Assembly (NCBI RefSeq): GCF_030161375.1
Contig: NZ_BSSQ01000019.1
Coordinates: 287,649 to 351,648, forward strand
Origin: Paenibacillus glycanilyticus
GTDB taxonomy: Bacteria > Bacillota > Bacilli > Paenibacillales > Paenibacillaceae
Reading direction: 5' to 3'
DNA: 64,000 nt
Shown: piece by piece, positions 8,224 to 17,488 of the stretch
Layout of the letters: every line of letters begins with the position of its first letter
Position numbering within the stretch: position 1 is the first letter of the stretch
Made by a program: the position numbers and the translations under genes
The notes under the pieces: generated by a model
What the model saw: only the letters and a program-made list of their open reading frames with translations
Told to the model about the DNA's origin: nothing
Database searches by the model: none

Positions 8224-9476
8224 GGCAATATCCCCTCGTAGGCTAACTCATATAGTAATGCGGCCAATACGGATACCCCTTCGGCCAGTTCTTCAGGCGA
8301 TGTATATTCCTGCGGCGAATGGCTGATACCGGATTTGCTTGGCACGAACAGCATAGCCGTCGGACATTGCGTGGTGAACATCTGGGCATCATGCCCCGCT
8401 CCGCTCACCATGCGGCGATAGGGCAAGGACAGATCATTCGCGATTCTTTCCAGCTTATCGCTTAGTTCCCGGTTCATCGGGGCGGGTTTTGCTTCTAGCC
8501 ATGGAACAATGGACAGTTCCAATCCGCGCCACTTGGCCATTTCGTTAAATTTGGCAATCGCTTGATCGCAAAACTTCGTGATGGCCGATTCATCGATATG
8601 TCGGATATCAAGCGTAAAGCTGACTTCGCCCGGCACGACATTTGGCGTATTCGGCACGCATTCAATCCGACCAACCGTAGCGACCAGCGGTTCGCCGCTG
8701 ACAAGCGCATCGGCTTCGAGCTGAAGGATCATCTCGGCTGCGCCAACAAGCGCATCATGGCGCATCGACATCGGTGTCGTTCCGGCATGATTGGTCTCGC
8801 CACGCACCGTGACGACGTAGCGGCGTTGGCCAACTATCGCTTCTACGATACCAATCCGTTTGCGTTGACGTTCCAATACCGGTCCTTGCTCGATATGAAT
8901 CTCGACAAAAGCTCCGATATCTTCCCGTTTGCTGGATTCCTGCTCCGGCTTGCCGAAGCCAGACGCTTCCATCGCCTCCTGCAGGCTAATGCCCTCGGAA
9001 TCAAACACGATTCCGCCGCTTTGCCATTCGTAAAGGCCGGTCATGTTGCCCGAACCCCAATAGGTAAGCGGGAATCGACTGCCTTCCTCCTCGCAGAAAG
9101 AGACAATCTCTAACGTATTCACCGGTTGACCGTACGTATCCTTCAAATACGTAACTGCCGCGATGCCTGCGGCTATGCCGTAGGCACCGTCGTAATTCCC
9201 TCCCGAACGCACGGTATCGATATGCGAGCCGGTTAGTATGACCGGCGCTTCCTTGCTGCTGCCTTCCAGCCGGCCAAATAGGTTGCCGACCCGGTCGAAC
9301 CGGACATCCATGCCAAGCGATTTCATTCTCTCCGCCAGGAATAGCTGCGCCTGCAGCCATTCGGGCGTATATAAAAGACGGGTTACCCCTCCGAGTTCAT
9401 CTGCACCAAATGAGGCCAGCTCATCAAGAAGGCGAGAGACAAAGGAGGCGGCTTCTTGTTCCATCGGGATCCTCAT
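8220..9476 (-). CDS. pucF: allantoate amidohydrolase
   Basis: M20-family binuclear metal hydrolase of 418 aa that splits allantoate to ureidoglycine, CO2 and ammonia. Visible motifs: GSHIDTVRSGGNYDGAYG with metal ligands His and Asp, CEEEGSRFPLTYWGSGNMTG, HIEQGPVLE, GETNHAGTTPM, and GAGHDAQMF near the end. N-carbamoyl-L-amino acid hydrolases are close relatives. The position between allantoinase and PucG supports allantoate. GGAGG lies 8 nt before the ATG. The stop overlaps the next start by 4 nt, indicating translational coupling. Confidence 0.92.
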   Translation of the reverse strand: MRIPMEQEAASFVSRLLDELASFGADELGGVTRLLYTPEWLQAQLFLAERMKSLGMDVRFDRVGNLFGRLEGSSKEAPVILTGSHIDTVRSGGNYDGAYGIAAGIAAVTYLKDTYGQPVNTLEIVSFCEEEGSRFPLTYWGSGNMTGLYEWQSGGIVFDSEGISLQEAMEASGFGKPEQESSKREDIGAFVEIHIEQGPVLERQRKRIGIVEAIVGQRRYVVTVRGETNHAGTTPMSMRHDALVGAAEMILQLEADALVSGEPLVATVGRIECVPNTPNVVPGEVSFTLDIRHIDESAITKFCDQAIAKFNEMAKWRGLELSIVPWLEAKPAPMNRELSDKLERIANDLSLPYRRMVSGAGHDAQMFTTQCPTAMLFVPSKSGISHSPQEYTSPEELAEGVSVLAALLYELAYEGILP

Positions 9477-9491
9477 CGTAACAGCCTCCTG

Positions 9492-10892
9492 CTATGGGGT
9501 TTGTTGTGGTGCATTTACGGATTTTAGCAATAACTGCCCTTGACTAGCAGGGTGAACGCCTTGTTCTTCGGTATAGACCGTTAAGCCTCTTACCAAAGTT
9601 GTTGTCACTTTGCAGGCAAACTCGCGGCCAAGGTAAGGACTTATTTTGTGTCTCTGCTGCAAGTGCTCCTCTGTTAGCGTGTAAGAGTGGCTTGCGTCAA
9701 CAAAGACTAGATCGGCATCTGCGCCTTCGGCAATGGCGCCTTTTTGCGGATACAGGCCAAATCGCTTCGCGGGACCGGCTGACAGCAGCTCGACTAGCTG
9801 ATGCAGTGGGATGTGCCGTTTGATATAACCTTCGTCAAAGACAAGCTCCAGGCTGTTCTGCGCGCCGGCAATGCCGCCCCATGCTTCGAAAAAGGTAAGC
9901 TCTTCGCTAAACTTCAGCTCCGGCGGACAAGGAGAATGGTCGGAAGCAATGACATCCAGCTTGCCTTCCGCAATTAACCGCCACAAGCCATCTTGTTGCT
10001 CCGCGCTGCGAAGCGGCGGCGCGCATTTGGCGGCGGGACCGATGTTTGCCATATCTTCATCCGTCAGCACCAGATAATGGGGGCATGTCTCTACCGTCAC
10101 TTTAACGCCGCGTTTTTTGGCTTGATCGATCAATTCAATAGCCTGGGTGCTGCTGATATGGACAAAATGAACCTCACAGCCCGTCTGCTCCGAGAATAAG
10201 ATCGCTTTATTAACCGCCTCAAGCTCGGCGATGACCGGACGGGAGGCGACAAAAGCACGGGCATCGGTTCGCCCTTCCCGTATGGCCCGCTCTGCTAATT
10301 GAGAAGTAATGGCATCACTTTCGGCGTGAAGAGCAACAAATCCGCCTAACGCGGCAATCCGTTGCATGCCTTCATATAAAGTCAGATCGTCGACTTCACG
10401 AAATCGGCCTTCGCCTTCTCCGCCGGGATTAGACATAAATGCTTTGAAACCTCTTACGCCTAATGCCGCCATCTTCTCCAGCTGATCCAGCTTACCCGGG
10501 ACAAGACCGCCCCAGAACGCATAGTCTACGGAAGAATTCCCTACCGCTAGATTCCCTTTCAAAGCAAGCGCTTCAGGAGTAACCGTAGGAGGGTTGCCGT
10601 TAAGCGGCATATCCACGTAAGTGGTGCAGCCTCCGGCGGCTAATGCCGCTGACCCGGTAGCAAAACCTTCCCAATGGCCAAAATTGGGTTCATTAAAGTG
10701 AACATGGATATCAATCATGCCGGGAAGCACGTATTGGCCTTCGGCATCCAGCACTTCATCGGCGGCGGAATCGGCCAGCGATGGGGAGATCGCCGCGATT
10801 TTACCGTCTATTATGCCAATGTCGCGTTTATAGGTTCCGCCTGGGAGAACAACCTTCCCGTTTCGAATCATCCGATCAAAGACCTGGTTCAT
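9492..10892 (-). CDS. pucH: allantoinase
   Basis: Cyclic amidohydrolase that opens allantoin to allantoate, 466 aa. It carries the first metal pair H63-V-H65 in GMIDIHVHFNEPN, the carbamylated-lysine motif GFKAFMSN with Lys150, LHAESD, VHISS, and SDHSPCP near the C-terminus, as in AllB/PucH rather than dihydropyrimidinase. AGGAGG precedes the ATG. It lies 18 nt after the HIU hydrolase stop and 15 nt before pucF. Confidence 0.94.
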   Translation of the reverse strand: MNQVFDRMIRNGKVVLPGGTYKRDIGIIDGKIAAISPSLADSAADEVLDAEGQYVLPGMIDIHVHFNEPNFGHWEGFATGSAALAAGGCTTYVDMPLNGNPPTVTPEALALKGNLAVGNSSVDYAFWGGLVPGKLDQLEKMAALGVRGFKAFMSNPGGEGEGRFREVDDLTLYEGMQRIAALGGFVALHAESDAITSQLAERAIREGRTDARAFVASRPVIAELEAVNKAILFSEQTGCEVHFVHISSTQAIELIDQAKKRGVKVTVETCPHYLVLTDEDMANIGPAAKCAPPLRSAEQQDGLWRLIAEGKLDVIASDHSPCPPELKFSEELTFFEAWGGIAGAQNSLELVFDEGYIKRHIPLHQLVELLSAGPAKRFGLYPQKGAIAEGADADLVFVDASHSYTLTEEHLQQRHKISPYLGREFACKVTTTLVRGLTVYTEEQGVHPASQGQLLLKSVNAPQQTP

Positions 10893-10910
10893 CCTGCTGC
10901 CTCCTCTACT

Positions 10911-11288
10911 CTAACTTCCGCGGTACGTGCTATATCCGCCTGGTGCGACCAATAGCGGAATATGGTAGTGAGCTTCCGCATCCGCCGCATAGAATCGAAT
11001 CGGCACGCGGTCGAACACGGGCTCGGCTTCGAGAATGTGGCGCCTTTTCTCATCCCGGAAATAATCTCCCGCACAAAAAACGATCTCGTAGACGGCTGCC
11101 AGCATCTCATCACTGTCAAGCAGCGGAGCATCTAACCTGCCATCCTCGTTCGTCGCCGCTGTTCTTAATAAGGTACGGCTCTCCGCCGAATTAGACGACT
11201 CAATTAACCAAAGCTCAACGTTTATTCCAATAGCAGGCTTGCCCCTAGACGTATCCAGCACATGGGTTGTAATGCGTCCGCCGCTCAT
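10911..11288 (-). CDS. pucM: 5-hydroxyisourate hydrolase (transthyretin-like)
   Basis: Hydrolyses 5-hydroxyisourate, the uricase product, to OHCU. The protein of 125 aa is a standard-length transthyretin-related protein. It begins MSGGRITTHVLDTSRGKPA with catalytic His9 and ends with the family signature tetrapeptide YRGS; a central HYHIPLL carries another active-site His. The open frame continues upstream into uricase, but ATG 11288 gives the family N-terminus. It starts 5 nt after the uricase stop. Confidence 0.93.
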   Translation of the reverse strand: MSGGRITTHVLDTSRGKPAIGINVELWLIESSNSAESRTLLRTAATNEDGRLDAPLLDSDEMLAAVYEIVFCAGDYFRDEKRRHILEAEPVFDRVPIRFYAADAEAHYHIPLLVAPGGYSTYRGS

Positions 11289-11293
11289 CCGCT

Positions 11294-12253
11294 TCACTCT
11301 CCGTCCGTTATCAAATCTTCTTGGGTCATCGTAAAGCCTTGGAAACCAAATGGCGGGCGAGGTTCGGTATATACGCCGGCCGGATCTGCTTCCGTATTGT
11401 CCACGATCGTCTCCCATGTGCGGTTATTGGACTCGAACCTGATCTCCAACAACTGCGGGAAGCGGGTAAGAATACGGAGGCCGACTTGATAGATCAAGAA
11501 TTGTATGGATGGCGATTTCATCTCATGGAATACGTTATGAGTAATATCGCGGATTTGCTCGGCAGGGACATAACGGCCTTGATCCGCGTCGGCCGCATCG
11601 CCAAATTGATCGTATTTCCAGTAAATATCCAGGAATATAAAGAGAGGCCGATCGAAGCTTTCAGGCAACGTCGTATATTCATCGCGGACAAAGCCGTAAA
11701 ATGAGCTGCCGCTTACTTTAATCAATTGCAGGTCGGTAATGGAGCATTCATGCGTGTCTACGACAGGCGCCCCGTCCTTCCGGTTCAGCTTCATCGAAGC
11801 GCTGGCATGATCGTTATGGGAACGGCGGTATACAAGCGGGCTTTGCTCCAAACCTACCCCGGAAGGAGAGGCTACTTCCAGCGTCTGAAAAGGAATCCGG
11901 TCGGCGCTTAATTCTACCGCATCGATATGCGGGTAGCGGTCCATAAATTTGGTGCTTATAAAAGAGAGAAGACCTTCCGTCGTGCTGCCTTCATAATCAG
12001 CCGTGTGGCGCAATATAAAGTTTTTCATCGAATCCGTGGCGACTACAAGCGAATTGTCTCCTTCGGTGAACGAAGTCAGAAGTTGCTCGCTGCTTACGGC
12101 GAATGTGATGTTATGAGAAAAGATGACATTGCTGTCACCGATATAGGCAGATTCGGGTATAGCGGTTACGGATAATGGCTTAGCATAAGTGCGATAAGTA
12201 AGAACATCACCTTTGCCATAATAAAGAGTACGACCACTGCGAAGTTTAAGCAT
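11294..12253 (-). CDS. urate oxidase (uricase), stand-alone
   Basis: Cofactor-free oxidase turning urate, O2 and water into 5-hydroxyisourate and H2O2. The 319-aa protein has the T-fold uricase pattern: GKGDVLTYRTYAKPL near the N-terminus, VVATDSMKNF (conserved Thr), HDHAS-like NDHASAS, a central KVSGSSFYGFVRDEYTTL, and the C-terminal RFESNNRTWE and NPFG-like PPFGFQG. In Bacillus subtilis PucL uricase is fused to OHCU decarboxylase. Here the decarboxylase is a separate upstream gene 19 nt away. Confidence 0.94.
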   Translation of the reverse strand: MLKLRSGRTLYYGKGDVLTYRTYAKPLSVTAIPESAYIGDSNVIFSHNITFAVSSEQLLTSFTEGDNSLVVATDSMKNFILRHTADYEGSTTEGLLSFISTKFMDRYPHIDAVELSADRIPFQTLEVASPSGVGLEQSPLVYRRSHNDHASASMKLNRKDGAPVVDTHECSITDLQLIKVSGSSFYGFVRDEYTTLPESFDRPLFIFLDIYWKYDQFGDAADADQGRYVPAEQIRDITHNVFHEMKSPSIQFLIYQVGLRILTRFPQLLEIRFESNNRTWETIVDNTEADPAGVYTEPRPPFGFQGFTMTQEDLITDGE

Positions 12254-12272
12254 ATCAATCCATCCCTTCTAT

Positions 12273-12764
12273 TTACGTAATGAGATCATGCAACCGAAAT
12301 TTCGTAATGCAGGCGATTTGCCAAAATGCCTCTTCCGCCTCTTCTTCCTGGCTGTTATGAATTCTAGCTTCCATGGCGGCCAATATATCGGATTTATCCT
12401 TGCCGCGTACGGCTAATATAAATGGAAAACCAAACTTGCCGGTGTATTCCCTATTTCTTGAGGAGAAGATTTCAAATTCTTCCGGCGTTAACCTGTCGAG
12501 TCCCGCTCCTTGCTGCTCCAGCGTCGAATACTCGCCAATCTTGATTCGCGTGGCCAGATCGGGATGTTCCCTGAACAAAGCAAGCTTCGTCTCGGCTGTT
12601 GCCCGGAGCACAACATTGACCATCGCGTCATGCAGTTCGTCAACGCTCCCGAAAGGACGAAGGCCGTACGTTTCCTCAGCCACCCAAGGCGAATGCTCGA
12701 AGATGGCGCCAAGGGTTTCTATGAAGGACTCTTTGGACAGCTCATTAATCGTTGCCAGATTCAT
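12273..12764 (-). CDS. uraD: OHCU decarboxylase
   Basis: Decarboxylates 2-oxo-4-hydroxy-4-carboxy-5-ureidoimidazoline stereospecifically to S-allantoin. The protein is 163 aa, the family length. Catalytic His67 sits in REHPDLA; FEHSPWVAE and KFGFPFILAVRGKDK are the other hallmark stretches. It overlaps the end of the xanthine dehydrogenase Fe-S gene by 20 nt and precedes uricase by 19 nt. With uricase and HIU hydrolase it completes the three-step conversion of urate to S-allantoin. Confidence 0.94.
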   Translation of the reverse strand: MNLATINELSKESFIETLGAIFEHSPWVAEETYGLRPFGSVDELHDAMVNVVLRATAETKLALFREHPDLATRIKIGEYSTLEQQGAGLDRLTPEEFEIFSSRNREYTGKFGFPFILAVRGKDKSDILAAMEARIHNSQEEEAEEAFWQIACITKFRLHDLIT

Positions 12765-13266
12765 AACCTTCTTTCCTCCACTCTATCGCTCTTTGAACCG
12801 CTCTCTTAATGCCGCCGTAACCGGTGCATCGGCAAATATTACCGGATAACGCTTCTTCAATCTCAAGCGGGGACGGATCCGCATTATGATCAAGAAGCGC
12901 TTTAACCGAAATAATCATTCCCGGCGTGCAATAACCGCACTGGAATCCGCCTTCTTCCAGGAAAGCGCGTTGAATCGGGTCCATGCCCCCTGCGGAGACG
13001 CCTTCGATCGTTGTAATCGACTTGCCCGAGCATTGATAGGCCATCGTCAGACAGGAGTTGACCGCAGCGCCGTCTACCATTACCATGCAAGCGCCGCAGC
13101 GGCCGATATCGCAGGACCGTTTGGTCCCGGTCATGGCTAGATCATCTCTTAATACATGAAGCAAACGTTTGGCAGGCGGTACATGGAGACTCACATCATT
13201 GCCGTTGATGGTGCATGGGATCGCTCTTGTGTCGAGCGGTGACAGGGGGTTTATCGAGTCTTTCAT
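12745..13266 (-). CDS. pucE: xanthine dehydrogenase [2Fe-2S] subunit
   Basis: Electron-transfer subunit of molybdenum xanthine dehydrogenase, 173 aa. The plant-type ferredoxin cluster ligands are C52, C57, C60 and C72. The second cluster uses C110, C113, C145 and C147 (FQCGYC and NICRC), all present. It overlaps the large subunit gene by 4 nt upstream and uraD by 20 nt downstream. Confidence 0.94.
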   Translation of the reverse strand: MKDSINPLSPLDTRAIPCTINGNDVSLHVPPAKRLLHVLRDDLAMTGTKRSCDIGRCGACMVMVDGAAVNSCLTMAYQCSGKSITTIEGVSAGGMDPIQRAFLEEGGFQCGYCTPGMIISVKALLDHNADPSPLEIEEALSGNICRCTGYGGIKRAVQRAIEWRKEGYESGND

Positions 13267-15575
13267 TCTCCGCTCACCGCCTTTTCCAGTAATTGGTCAA
13301 CTGATGCCGCGAGCAGAATTTCCGGATCAACGGGAAGTTTAGTTACCCGAATCCCTACCGCATCATAGATTGCGGCCGCGATAGCTGGCGCGAGCGTTAC
13401 CGATCCTACTTCGCCAATTCCACGCGGACCGTGGTTATCTTCCTGCGGAAGATCTTCGATCGGATGGACATCAATCGTCCCGCGATGTTCGGCTATCGTC
13501 GGCACCAGATACGTGTCCAGATTTTTCGTCACATATTGACCCTCGCTCATAACGGCATCTTCAGTAAGCGCGAATCCGAGCGCCATGCTGCTGCCGCCTT
13601 CGATTTGCCCCAAGAAACCTTGCGGATTGATGACCGGTCCGGCAGCAACCGCATGATATTGGTGAAGAACGCGAATCCGTCCGGTTAACTGGTTAACTTC
13701 TACCTTTACGGCAACCGCCGAATAGGTATAGAGGAAATGGGCTCCTACCAAATCGGTTGTCGAAGTTGGAAAATGAAACTGCGTGGTGCAAGTGACCGGT
13801 TCGCCAATGGCGACGGCGAGCTCGCGATAAGTCATAAGCCGTTCTGCCGCATGGGCATCCGAACCTTGTTCAATGGCGTAAATGCCTCCTTCGCCAAACC
13901 TCAGCTGCCCCGCAGGCAACTCTACAATAGCGGAAGCTTTCGTAAGGACGGCTTCTTCGAACAGCGGCCGTAAGTTCTGCAAAGATTTCCACATCATGCT
14001 GGTCGCGCGGGATGCCGTCGTTGATCCGCCGTCCATGACCGCATCCGAATCGCCAATCACGATACGAATATCTTCAGAAGCAAAACCGAACTGTTCCACA
14101 AGCATTTGTTCGAGCGTGGCAATTAAACCTTGGCCAAACTCTTCGTAACTAAATACCGCTTCAATCTTGCCGTCGGAAGCTAGGACCAGCTTCCCGGCGC
14201 CAGGATCCGGAATACCGAAGCCAAGTCCGGCACCATGCATCGTAAATGCCGCGCCGACGCCTGTTCGAATCCAAGGTTCGGCATGTTCGTCTTCCGCACC
14301 GAGATGCTTGCCCCGTTCCTGCCACAAGCTGCTGGCTGTCATTGCGGCCGATACTTGCTTTGCGCCTTCCGTCTGTGCAATCGGCTGGTCAAACGGACCG
14401 GGATCATCCGGCTTTCTCATATTGAGAAGCCTGAGCTCCCAAGGATCCATGCCGAGCTTTTCTGCCAGACGATCGAATTGTCCCTCCAGCGCAAATATCG
14501 CCTGATTCCCGCCAAATCCGCGGAACTCGCCGGACATGCCGTTATTCGTAAACACCGAGTAACCATCAACATCCACATGCTCATACCGGTATGGGCCTAT
14601 CACATGCTCGACGGCAAAGTTCAGCACTTCAGCGCCAAGCGTTGCATAGGGGCCGGTATCGGCAATAATCCGGACTTGATGGGCAATTAAGCGGCCGTTA
14701 CCGTCTACGCCGGTTTTCATCGAGATTTTCATGGGATGCCGTTTCAGTCCGGCTCTAACCGATTCCCATCTGGAATTATGGAACTTCACGGGCCGATTCG
14801 TAACTCTAGCCAGCAGCGCGCCGTATGGCTGAACGTTTAACTCGTCTTTCCCTCCGAATGACCCGCCGATTGGACTGGAGACAATTCTGATCTCGCTTTG
14901 CGGAATAGCTAATATGCGGGATAGCTGCATCCGGTCCATAAATCCATGCTGAGTAGGAGCATAGACGGTCAACCGTCCGTCCTCGCCGAAGATGAACAAT
15001 CCCCCTTCGGTCTCCATGTACGTATGCATCTGCCGCGGCGTATAGTAGGTCTCTTCCACCACATGCGCGCACTGCTCGAAAGCAGCGTTTACCTCGCCGC
15101 GGCTGAACGTTTTGCGGTGAAGCAGATTGCCTTGAGGATGTAACTGAGGCGCATCGCCTGTTAAGGCAAATTCGGCATCGTCTACAATGGTAAGCAGCTC
15201 GTAATCAACTTCAATCAGCTTGAGCGCTTGCTCGGCAATCTCTGCCGATTCTGCCGCAACCGCTGCTACGGCATCCCCTACGTAACGGACGAACTCCTCG
15301 CACAATACCGGCTGATCCGGATGCGCAATGCCGTACCGGTTAAGCCCCGGAACATCCTTATGGGTAATTACGGCATGAACGCCATCCAATGCCGCAGCTT
15401 GATCCGTGCGGATCGCTTTAATCCGCGCATGCGGATGAGGGCTTCGCAATACGCGGCCAATCAGCATGTCTGGATTTGTCATATCAGTCAGATACGCCAG
15501 CTTGCCGGTTACTTTATCCGGTCCGTCTGGGCGAACCCGCCAACGTGCCCCGCTTCCTTTCCGATTCAACAGCAT
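13263..15575 (-). CDS. pucD: xanthine dehydrogenase molybdopterin-binding subunit
   Basis: Catalytic subunit oxidising hypoxanthine and xanthine to urate, 770 aa. The N-terminal ald_Xan_dh domain (GKLAYLTDM...RSPHPHARI) is followed by the Moco-binding region with GGSFGGKDE, EFRGFGGNQA and a C-terminal GPRGIGEVG that holds the catalytic Glu. Activity needs the molybdenum cofactor in its sulfurated form, which PucA in this window would help insert. The ATG at 15575 lacks a strong SD (GGTGG nearby). It follows the FAD subunit by 54 nt. Confidence 0.93.
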   Translation of the reverse strand: MLLNRKGSGARWRVRPDGPDKVTGKLAYLTDMTNPDMLIGRVLRSPHPHARIKAIRTDQAAALDGVHAVITHKDVPGLNRYGIAHPDQPVLCEEFVRYVGDAVAAVAAESAEIAEQALKLIEVDYELLTIVDDAEFALTGDAPQLHPQGNLLHRKTFSRGEVNAAFEQCAHVVEETYYTPRQMHTYMETEGGLFIFGEDGRLTVYAPTQHGFMDRMQLSRILAIPQSEIRIVSSPIGGSFGGKDELNVQPYGALLARVTNRPVKFHNSRWESVRAGLKRHPMKISMKTGVDGNGRLIAHQVRIIADTGPYATLGAEVLNFAVEHVIGPYRYEHVDVDGYSVFTNNGMSGEFRGFGGNQAIFALEGQFDRLAEKLGMDPWELRLLNMRKPDDPGPFDQPIAQTEGAKQVSAAMTASSLWQERGKHLGAEDEHAEPWIRTGVGAAFTMHGAGLGFGIPDPGAGKLVLASDGKIEAVFSYEEFGQGLIATLEQMLVEQFGFASEDIRIVIGDSDAVMDGGSTTASRATSMMWKSLQNLRPLFEEAVLTKASAIVELPAGQLRFGEGGIYAIEQGSDAHAAERLMTYRELAVAIGEPVTCTTQFHFPTSTTDLVGAHFLYTYSAVAVKVEVNQLTGRIRVLHQYHAVAAGPVINPQGFLGQIEGGSSMALGFALTEDAVMSEGQYVTKNLDTYLVPTIAEHRGTIDVHPIEDLPQEDNHGPRGIGEVGSVTLAPAIAAAIYDAVGIRVTKLPVDPEILLAASVDQLLEKAVSGE

Positions 15576-15629
15576 GTATGACCACCCGTCCTCTCTCTCA
15601 TGCGTTCCGCCGCCAATAAGCTTGCGGAT

Positions 15630-16523
15630 TCACCTTGATGCTTTCCATAATTCCGACGCGATCAGATTCGCAGCCGCTTTCTTACGGTAACTAACCGGTA
15701 CGAAAGCATCTCCCTTTGGTTCGAAGCTTTCGAGGATCATGCCGTAAACCTGGGTAATCGCCTTCTTGTCCGCAGGTTTGCCGGTTAGAAAAGCTTCCAC
15801 CGCCTCAAGCCGGGACGGTATCGTTTGTCCGCCGCCTAACGCAATACGCACATCGCTTAGCCGATGATCGGGATCCAGCTGCAAGCTTATGGCGGCGGTG
15901 ATGACGGAAGGCGTAAAAGCATCCCTTCTGCCGACTTTATGGTAAGCGACGAATCGCTTCGTATTCGTATCCAAAGTTGGCTTGGCAAGCTCAACTGCAA
16001 TCAGAAGCCGTTCCTTCCATGCGGCATGAACGGCTGCGGTGGATAGCCATTCAGACAGCGGCTCTTCGAGTCCATTGGAGCCGTCATGCCAATGCAAGAC
16101 AGGATCATAGAGAAGTAAAGCCGGTATCGAGTCCCCTACCATCGATAATACGTTCCCGCCAATGGTGGCTAAGTTGCGGATCGACGGGGCGGCAATGTTC
16201 CTGGCGGCTTCCGTCAACAGCGGGAAGTTTTTATGAATGAGCGGGCTGGTCCGTATTTCCGATAGCGTAATCATCGTTCCGATATGACCTGTTTGCGATT
16301 CTCCATCCATTCCAAGTCTGTGCAGTTCTTCGATTGCCCCAACATTAATGAGATGGGTCGGCATGGCCGCCAGCCCCGACTCCCATTGCGTCCGAAGCAG
16401 CGTGCCCCCTGCAGTGAATACACCTTCCGCTCCAAACGTCTGTTTCAGTTGCCAGGCTTCCGCCGTATTGGATGGATGCCAGACGAAAGGTGCCTCAGCC
16501 ACTCCTTGTGCATTTGCAGCCAT
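15630..16523 (-). CDS. pucC: xanthine dehydrogenase FAD-binding subunit
   Basis: FAD subunit of the three-gene xanthine dehydrogenase, 297 aa, CO-dehydrogenase flavoprotein family. FAD-contact motifs AGGTLLRTQWESG and NLATIGGNVL are visible, with the CODH C-terminal domain from about residue 190. It passes electrons from the Fe-S subunit to NAD or another acceptor. It starts 18 nt after the last ABC permease gene, tying import and oxidation in one transcript. Confidence 0.92.
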   Translation of the reverse strand: MAANAQGVAEAPFVWHPSNTAEAWQLKQTFGAEGVFTAGGTLLRTQWESGLAAMPTHLINVGAIEELHRLGMDGESQTGHIGTMITLSEIRTSPLIHKNFPLLTEAARNIAAPSIRNLATIGGNVLSMVGDSIPALLLYDPVLHWHDGSNGLEEPLSEWLSTAAVHAAWKERLLIAVELAKPTLDTNTKRFVAYHKVGRRDAFTPSVITAAISLQLDPDHRLSDVRIALGGGQTIPSRLEAVEAFLTGKPADKKAITQVYGMILESFEPKGDAFVPVSYRKKAAANLIASELWKASR

Positions 16524-16541
16524 ATCGCCATCCCCTTTCGA

Positions 16542-17471
16542 TTAGAATCTTTGTTCACGGATATAAGGAGTTCCAAGCGATTCCGGCGAGCCCGACGGCT
16601 TATTGCGATTGCGCCAGCCAAGGAACATCAGGACCAGAATCGTTACAATGTAAGGAATCATCTTCAGGAAGTAGGATGGCACCTCGCTGCCGATCAACTG
16701 AATGCGGAAGCCAATCGTATCCAAAGCTCCGAAGAAATAAGCACAGAATAAAGCGCGGATCGGATTCCATCTGGCAAAAATAATAAGAGCTACGGCAATC
16801 CAGCCTCTGCCTGCCGTCATGCCTTCGATCCAAGTTGGCGAATAGACCAGCAAGAGATCTGCGCCGGCAAGGCCGATTAACATGGAGCCGATAATGATAT
16901 AGCCGTAACGGAACGATTGAACTCGGATGCCCATGACATCAGCCGTTGGCGGATTATCGCCGATCGCTCTTAGATGAAGGCCCCAGGACGTACGGTGAAT
17001 ATAGAGATGCAGGACAATAACAAGAATGAAGCTGAACCAAGTCAAGATATCGAGATGAGAGAATATTCCGCCAATTACGGGTACGTCTTCCAACCAGGTC
17101 AGGTTTACCTTCGGAACTGCGCCGGCTACCGGCTGTCCGGTAATGCTTTTGCCCAGATACGCGCTAAGCCCGGTTCCAAATAACGTTAACGCAAGCCCGC
17201 TTACAATCTGATTCGCTCTAAGCGTGACGCACATAAAGGCGTGGACGACGCCAAGCACGGCGCTAATCGCACATGCAGCAATTAATGTAAGCGCCAAGTT
17301 GCCGGTGTGGAGATAGGTCATGCAAGCGATAACCGCTCCCATCAGCATGAGACCTTCTGCCCCGAGTTGAATAATCCCCGAGCGTTCGATCAAGATACCG
17401 CCAAGCGTTGCGAACAAGAGAGGTGTGCCGGATGAGATGGCAGCTACTATGATTTGTACAAATACGTCCAT
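16542..17471 (-). CDS. nucleoside ABC transporter permease (NupQ/YufQ-like)
   Basis: Membrane permease of a BMP-dependent nucleoside importer, BPD_transp_2 family, 309 aa with about eight hydrophobic helices. The GGILIERSGIIQLGAEGLMLMGA start and the LRAIGDNPPTADVMGI loop are characteristic of the second, shorter permease in these systems. It lies 17 nt after the other permease and 18 nt before pucC. Nucleoside or purine base uptake is inferred from similarity to Bacillus NupNOPQ and from context. Confidence 0.9.
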   Translation of the reverse strand: MDVFVQIIVAAISSGTPLLFATLGGILIERSGIIQLGAEGLMLMGAVIACMTYLHTGNLALTLIAACAISAVLGVVHAFMCVTLRANQIVSGLALTLFGTGLSAYLGKSITGQPVAGAVPKVNLTWLEDVPVIGGIFSHLDILTWFSFILVIVLHLYIHRTSWGLHLRAIGDNPPTADVMGIRVQSFRYGYIIIGSMLIGLAGADLLLVYSPTWIEGMTAGRGWIAVALIIFARWNPIRALFCAYFFGALDTIGFRIQLIGSEVPSYFLKMIPYIVTILVLMFLGWRNRNKPSGSPESLGTPYIREQRF

Positions 17472-17488
17472 GGTCTACACCACCCCTT

